Of a stretch of 64,000 nucleotides of DNA, positions 60,418 to 64,000 are shown in pieces. Origin of the DNA: Spirochaetae bacterium HGW-Spirochaetae-3. GTDB taxonomy: Bacteria; Spirochaetota; Spirochaetia; Treponematales; UBA12059. A model generated the notes under the pieces. That model did no database searches. It had not been told where the DNA came from and saw nothing but the letters and a program-made list of their open reading frames with translations. The stretch lies in NCBI GenBank assembly GCA_002839315.1, contig PGXV01000001.1, forward strand, positions 461,329 to 525,328. The letters run 5' to 3'. Within the stretch, counting starts at the first letter, position 1. Each line of letters starts with the position of its first letter. The position numbers and the translations under genes are program-made.

Positions 60418-62163
60418 CTACGCTTGCTTCTTCTCTATCTTGGCCCAGGAATCGCGAAGCGAGACGGAGCGGTTGAATACGAGAGAGCCGGGCTTGGAAT
60501 CGGAGTCGTAGCAGAAGTATCCGAGGCGCTCGAACTGGTACGAGGCTCCGGGCATCGCCTCGGCGAGGCTCGGCTCGGCATACGCGCCGGTTAAGGCCTC
60601 CAGTGAATCCTTGTTGACGGTCGTCACCCAATCGACGCCCTCGGGAACGTCCATGGGGCGCTCGGCCACGAAGAGCTTGTCGAATAGGCGTGCTTCGACG
60701 GGAACGGCCCTGTCGGCGGATACCCAATGGATGGTGCCCTTGACCTTGCGATTGTCCGGGGCGTTCCCGCCGCGGGTATCCGGGTCGTAGGTACAGCGGA
60801 CGGCGATTATCTCCCCCGTGGCCGGGTCCTTGTCGAAGCCGGTGCAGGTGACGATGTAGCCGTAGCGCAGGCGAACCGAGTTGCCGGGGAAGAGGCGGAA
60901 GTACTTGGGAGGGGGGACCTCGGCGAAGTCGTCGCGCTCTATCCACAGCTCGCCGGAGAACGGGACCTTGCGGGTACCGGCGGAGGCGTCCTCGGGATTA
61001 TTGACGGCATCGAGCTCGTCGACCGTTCCGGCGGGCCAGTTCTCGATTATCAGCTTGAGCGGCCGGAGCACGGCCATGACGCGGTTCGCACGCCTGTTCA
61101 GGTCCTCGCGGAGGCAGTGCTCGAGGAGCTGGATATCGACGAGGCTGTCGGTCTTGGCTATGCCTATGCGGCCGAGGAAATCGTGTATCGACTCGGGCGT
61201 GTAGCCGCGGCGCCGGAGGCCGGCGATAGTCGGCATACGCGGATCGTCCCAACCGGATACGACGCCGTCCTGTACGAGACGGAGGAGCCATCGCTTCGAC
61301 AGTACCGTATGGGTGATGTTGAGCCGCGAGAATTCAATCTGGCGCGACGGGAAGACCTCGGCCTCGCGGATGAACCACTCGTACAGAGGGCGGTGTATCT
61401 CGTACTCGAGCGAGCATAGCGAATGGGTAACGCCTTCGAGCGCGTCGGACAGCGGGTGCTGGAAATCGTACATAGGATAGATGCACCACGCGTCGCCGAC
61501 GCGGTAGTGGTGCTCGCGGCGGATGCGGTACATCACCGGGTCGCGCATGACGAGGTTAGGATGCGCCATGTCTATCTTGGCGCGCAGTGTCTTGGAACCG
61601 TCGGCGAATTCACCGGCGCGCATACGAGCGAACAGGTCGAGGTTCTCGTCCACGGGCCGGTCGCGGTACGGGCTGTTCCTGCCGGGCGGCGTCATCGTTA
61701 TGTTGTTCTTGTCGGGAACCGCTGTGCCTCGGTACTCGCGTATCTCCTGGTCCGACAGGTCGTCGACGTAGGCGACGCCCTTCTTTATCAGCTTTACCGC
61801 TAAGTCGTAGAGTTTCTCGTAGTAATCGGACGCGAAGAACAGCCTATCACCGCAATCGAGCCCGAGCCACTTGGAGTCGCGCTTGATCGCCTCGACGTAG
61901 GACATGTCCTCTTTGGCTGGATTGGTATCGTCGAAACGAAGGTTGCAGGTTCCGCCGAAGTCCTTCGCGACGAAATAGTCGATGCTGAACGCCTTCGCGT
62001 GGCCGATATGCATCCAGCCGTTAGGCTCGGGGGGAAGGCGCGTCCGCACGTAGGAATAGCGGCCGCTCTTCAGGTCCTCGGTAACGGCTTCGCGGATAAA
62101 GTCGAGCCCTGGGCCGCCCTCGGCGCCCGGAGCGGTACGAGCGTTCGATTCTGAATCGTTCAC
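60418..62163 (-). CDS. glnS: Glutaminyl-tRNA synthetase
   Basis: A 581-residue class I synthetase. HIGH is [14 protein letters not shown], the KMSKS-like loop is VLSKRWL, and the second domain ([43 protein letters not shown]) is the GlnRS anticodon-binding beta-barrel. GTG start with AAGGAGACTACC. Presence of GlnRS means direct Gln-tRNA charging. It shares a strand with gltX (77 bases upstream), a close pairing of two related synthetases. Confidence 0.95.
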   Translation of the reverse strand: MNDSESNARTAPGAEGGPGLDFIREAVTEDLKSGRYSYVRTRLPPEPNGWMHIGHAKAFSIDYFVAKDFGGTCNLRFDDTNPAKEDMSYVEAIKRDSKWLGLDCGDRLFFASDYYEKLYDLAVKLIKKGVAYVDDLSDQEIREYRGTAVPDKNNITMTPPGRNSPYRDRPVDENLDLFARMRAGEFADGSKTLRAKIDMAHPNLVMRDPVMYRIRREHHYRVGDAWCIYPMYDFQHPLSDALEGVTHSLCSLEYEIHRPLYEWFIREAEVFPSRQIEFSRLNITHTVLSKRWLLRLVQDGVVSGWDDPRMPTIAGLRRRGYTPESIHDFLGRIGIAKTDSLVDIQLLEHCLREDLNRRANRVMAVLRPLKLIIENWPAGTVDELDAVNNPEDASAGTRKVPFSGELWIERDDFAEVPPPKYFRLFPGNSVRLRYGYIVTCTGFDKDPATGEIIAVRCTYDPDTRGGNAPDNRKVKGTIHWVSADRAVPVEARLFDKLFVAERPMDVPEGVDWVTTVNKDSLEALTGAYAEPSLAEAMPGASYQFERLGYFCYDSDSKPGSLVFNRSVSLRDSWAKIEKKQA

Positions 62164-62239
62164 GGTAGTCTCCTTGTACCGCGCTTCAGGGGCGCGGCGC
62201 CTTCAGTATGCCCCGCGCTCCTGAAGCCGGTCAAGGACG

Positions 62240-63736
62240 CTATATAGCCGCTCGCAGTACCGCCAGCGCTTTCCGCGCGCGCTCTACGGCCTTGTCCCTG
62301 CCCAGCACGGCTATGCTCTGGAACAGCGGCGGGCTGACCTTGGTACCGGTAACCGCCACGCGTAGAGGCATCAGGAGATCGCCGAGCTTGAAGCCGAGCT
62401 CGGTAGCCTTCGCCCTGAACGCGGCCTCGCAGGCGTCATGATCCGACGGATCGACGGTACCGAGCAGTTCGACGGCGGCGTCCAGCGCCTTAGCCGTTCC
62501 GGCGACGTCGAGCTTCTTCGGTAGCATCTCGGCGGCGGGCGGTACGGCCGGCTCGGCGAACAGGAACCTGAGCGCCTCCGGAGCGTCCGACAGGTACTTG
62601 AGGCGCTCCTTGACGAGGGGCGCAGCCGCGAGCAACCCCGACGTCTGCGCGGCGCTCGGCGGCTCCGACACGAGGCCCGAGGCTACCATGAAGGGCGTTA
62701 TGCGACCGACGAGCTCCTCGTCGGACAGCATCCTGATGTACTGCCCGTTGAACCATTCCAGCTTTACGTAGTCGAAGACGGCGGGGGCCTTGTTTATGTG
62801 GTCCATCGAAAAGAGGCGCGCGAGGTCCTCCAGAGAGAAGATATCGCGACCGTCCTCGTAGGAGCAGCCGAGCATCGCGACATAATTGATAAGCGCCGCC
62901 TCGAGGTAGCCCTTCTTGCGGAATTCGTCTACCGCTGTGGCGCCATGGCGCTTGGACAGCTTATGGCCGTCCTCGCCGAGCACCATCGGCAGGTGACACA
63001 ACTGAGGCGGGTCCCAGCCGAAGGCCTCGTACATGATGATGTGGAGCGGCGCCGACGGTATCCACTCCTGGGCGCGCATTACGTGCGTGATGCCCATCAG
63101 GTGATCGTCGACGACGTTGGCCAGGTGGTACGTCGGGAATCCGTCGCTCTTGAGCAGCACAGGGTCGGGATTCACGTCGGCGTTCTTCCACTCTATATGA
63201 CCGAGCAGGATGTCGTCGAAGCCGGTCACGCCGTCCAAGGGTATCTTCAGGCGGATGACGTGGGGCTCTCCGGAGTCGGCCCGCCGCTTGGCCTCCGCGG
63301 GATCTATAGAGCGGCAAGTCCGCGGGTAGCCGAACCCGGTCGCGCCCTGCTCGGCGGCGGCCGCGTCGTCCTCGTCGACGGCGTCGTCCTTCTTGGCCGA
63401 CTTCTCGTCCGAGCAGAAGCAGTAATAGGCCTTGCCCATCTCGACGAGGCGATCGGCATGCTCGCGGTACAGGGCGAAGCGCTCTGACTGGGTGTACGGT
63501 CCCGCGGGCCCGCCGACGTCGGGGCCCTCGTCCCAGTAGAAGCCGAGCCAGCGGAACGTATCGTAGAGGTTCTTCACGTACGCGTCCGACGAGCGGGTCC
63601 TATCGGTATCCTCGAGCCTGAGGATGAAGGTACCGCCCACGGACCTCGCGAACAGGTAGTTGAACAGCGCGGTGCGTACGCTACCGATATGCTGGAGCCC
63701 CGTCGGCGACGGGGCGTATCTTACTCGAGCCTTCAT
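62240..63736 (-). CDS. gltX: Glutamyl-tRNA synthetase
   Basis: A 498-residue class I synthetase. HIGH is PSPTGLQHIGSVRTALF, the signature KRHG loop is HKLSKRHGATAV, and MRAQEWIPSAPLHI plus the C-terminal anticodon-binding domain complete the family. An internal acidic insertion (KKDDAVDEDDAAAAEQ, about residues 115-130) is unusual for GltX and may be a lineage-specific loop. SD GAGGAGAACCACC. It is upstream of glnS on the same strand. Confidence 0.95.
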   Translation of the reverse strand: MKARVRYAPSPTGLQHIGSVRTALFNYLFARSVGGTFILRLEDTDRTRSSDAYVKNLYDTFRWLGFYWDEGPDVGGPAGPYTQSERFALYREHADRLVEMGKAYYCFCSDEKSAKKDDAVDEDDAAAAEQGATGFGYPRTCRSIDPAEAKRRADSGEPHVIRLKIPLDGVTGFDDILLGHIEWKNADVNPDPVLLKSDGFPTYHLANVVDDHLMGITHVMRAQEWIPSAPLHIIMYEAFGWDPPQLCHLPMVLGEDGHKLSKRHGATAVDEFRKKGYLEAALINYVAMLGCSYEDGRDIFSLEDLARLFSMDHINKAPAVFDYVKLEWFNGQYIRMLSDEELVGRITPFMVASGLVSEPPSAAQTSGLLAAAPLVKERLKYLSDAPEALRFLFAEPAVPPAAEMLPKKLDVAGTAKALDAAVELLGTVDPSDHDACEAAFRAKATELGFKLGDLLMPLRVAVTGTKVSPPLFQSIAVLGRDKAVERARKALAVLRAAI

Positions 63737-63889
63737 GGTGGTTCTCCTCGATATGCGCGATTCCAGATCGAGTATAGCGGTCGACGTCGCGCATGTTCAA
63801 TCCGTCTTTAGTGTTACGAACCTTACGGACAAGCAAGCGACGCGGCTCCCATGTGCGTGCCATCTGTATTCCAAGCAAAGGAGTCGCGT

Positions 63890-64000
63890 ATGTTCAATCC
63901 TCCCTTCTGCCCGTACAAGGACTGCGAGCGTCATGTCGATCAGCATGACACCACATGGTGGCGCCATGACGGCTACCATGCGACGAAGGCGTTCGGCCTC
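63890..64000 (+). CDS. Probable transposase or mobile-element protein, N-terminal fragment (cut by window)
   Basis: Thirty-seven codons are visible after a strong SD (AAAGGAGTCGCGT). MFNPPFCPYKDCERHVD with CPxxxC and then DTTWWRHDGYHATKAFG resembles the N-terminal zinc-ribbon and 'G..T..FG' start of transposases common in spirochaete genomes. The rest of the gene and any terminal repeats lie beyond the window, so the assignment rests on a short piece. Confidence 0.5.
   Translation, partial: MFNPPFCPYKDCERHVDQHDTTWWRHDGYHATKAFGL

Overview
The window is about 60% G+C and packed with genes on both strands. Gene content suggests a spirochaete (Spirochaetota), probably a Spirochaetaceae/Treponema-like lineage, and probably anaerobic. 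The pointers are the chemoreceptor hairpin sequence, many lipoproteins with loose A/S-A/S-C lipoboxes, a module of HEAT-repeat protein plus class III cyclases, a small RRM protein, homodimeric GlyRS beside separate GlnRS and GltX, and an EarP/EF-P pair. This is inferred from gene content; no rRNA or other taxonomic marker was seen.

Layout. 1-4.7 kb: ABC-2 exporter (permease cut by the window edge, plus ATPase), a MurG-like glycosyltransferase, a large lipoprotein and a PlsC acyltransferase. 4.7-9.5 kb: leucine operon leuA-leuC-leuD-leuB, reading leftward, behind a sigma70-type promoter and a 32-codon leader ORF rich in Leu/Ile/Val codons. 9.6-14 kb: CapA-like lipoprotein, acyl-CoA ligase, aldo/keto reductase. 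14-19.4 kb: acetate kinase, MFS transporter, ROK regulator with a perfect inverted-repeat operator, glycosyltransferase, YkgJ-type protein. 19.4-29.5 kb: small enzymes (PHP phosphatase ending in a 17-bp tandem repeat, cupin, deaminase, thioesterase, FMN-dependent alpha-hydroxy-acid dehydrogenase), a decayed sensor gene, a bacterial histone-fold protein, GNAT, AlaX-like editing protein, a lysine-fermentation dehydrogenase (kdd), an EEP hydrolase and an AraC regulator. 29.5-35.2 kb: sugar operon (binding protein, two permeases, GH4 glycosidase, LacI regulator) behind a strong promoter and an 18-bp perfect palindrome. 36-38.5 kb: gene graveyard with a decayed flavoprotein, a decayed LacI paralogue and an AT-rich tract. 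38.5-45.4 kb: GlyRS, then an envelope redox-like group (rhodanese lipoprotein plus flavinylation-motif lipoprotein, a chemoreceptor, a second rhodanese lipoprotein, a decayed radical-SAM gene and a tiny chimeric lipoprotein). 45.4-49.2 kb: HpcH/HpaI aldolase, M19 dipeptidase, FMN-dependent glutamate-synthase-like protein. 49.2-51 kb: EF-P carrying Arg32, and EarP. 51.1-57.6 kb: two cyclase-domain proteins flanking an 861-residue HEAT protein, then RsmG. 57.6-64 kb: PurU, NlpC/P60 hydrolase, an unrecognised protein, GlnS, GltX, and the first codons of a probable transposase.

Two features span the window. First, about ten genes that lack a Shine-Dalgarno have a good -35/-10 pair whose -10 box ends only 6-9 bases before the start codon, so they are predicted to make leaderless mRNAs; the other genes carry ordinary GGAGG-type sites. 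Second, decay is concentrated in four places (22.7-23.1, 36.3-37.5 and 44.6-45.4 kb, and the repeat at 19.5 kb), so this part of the chromosome has been actively remodelled.
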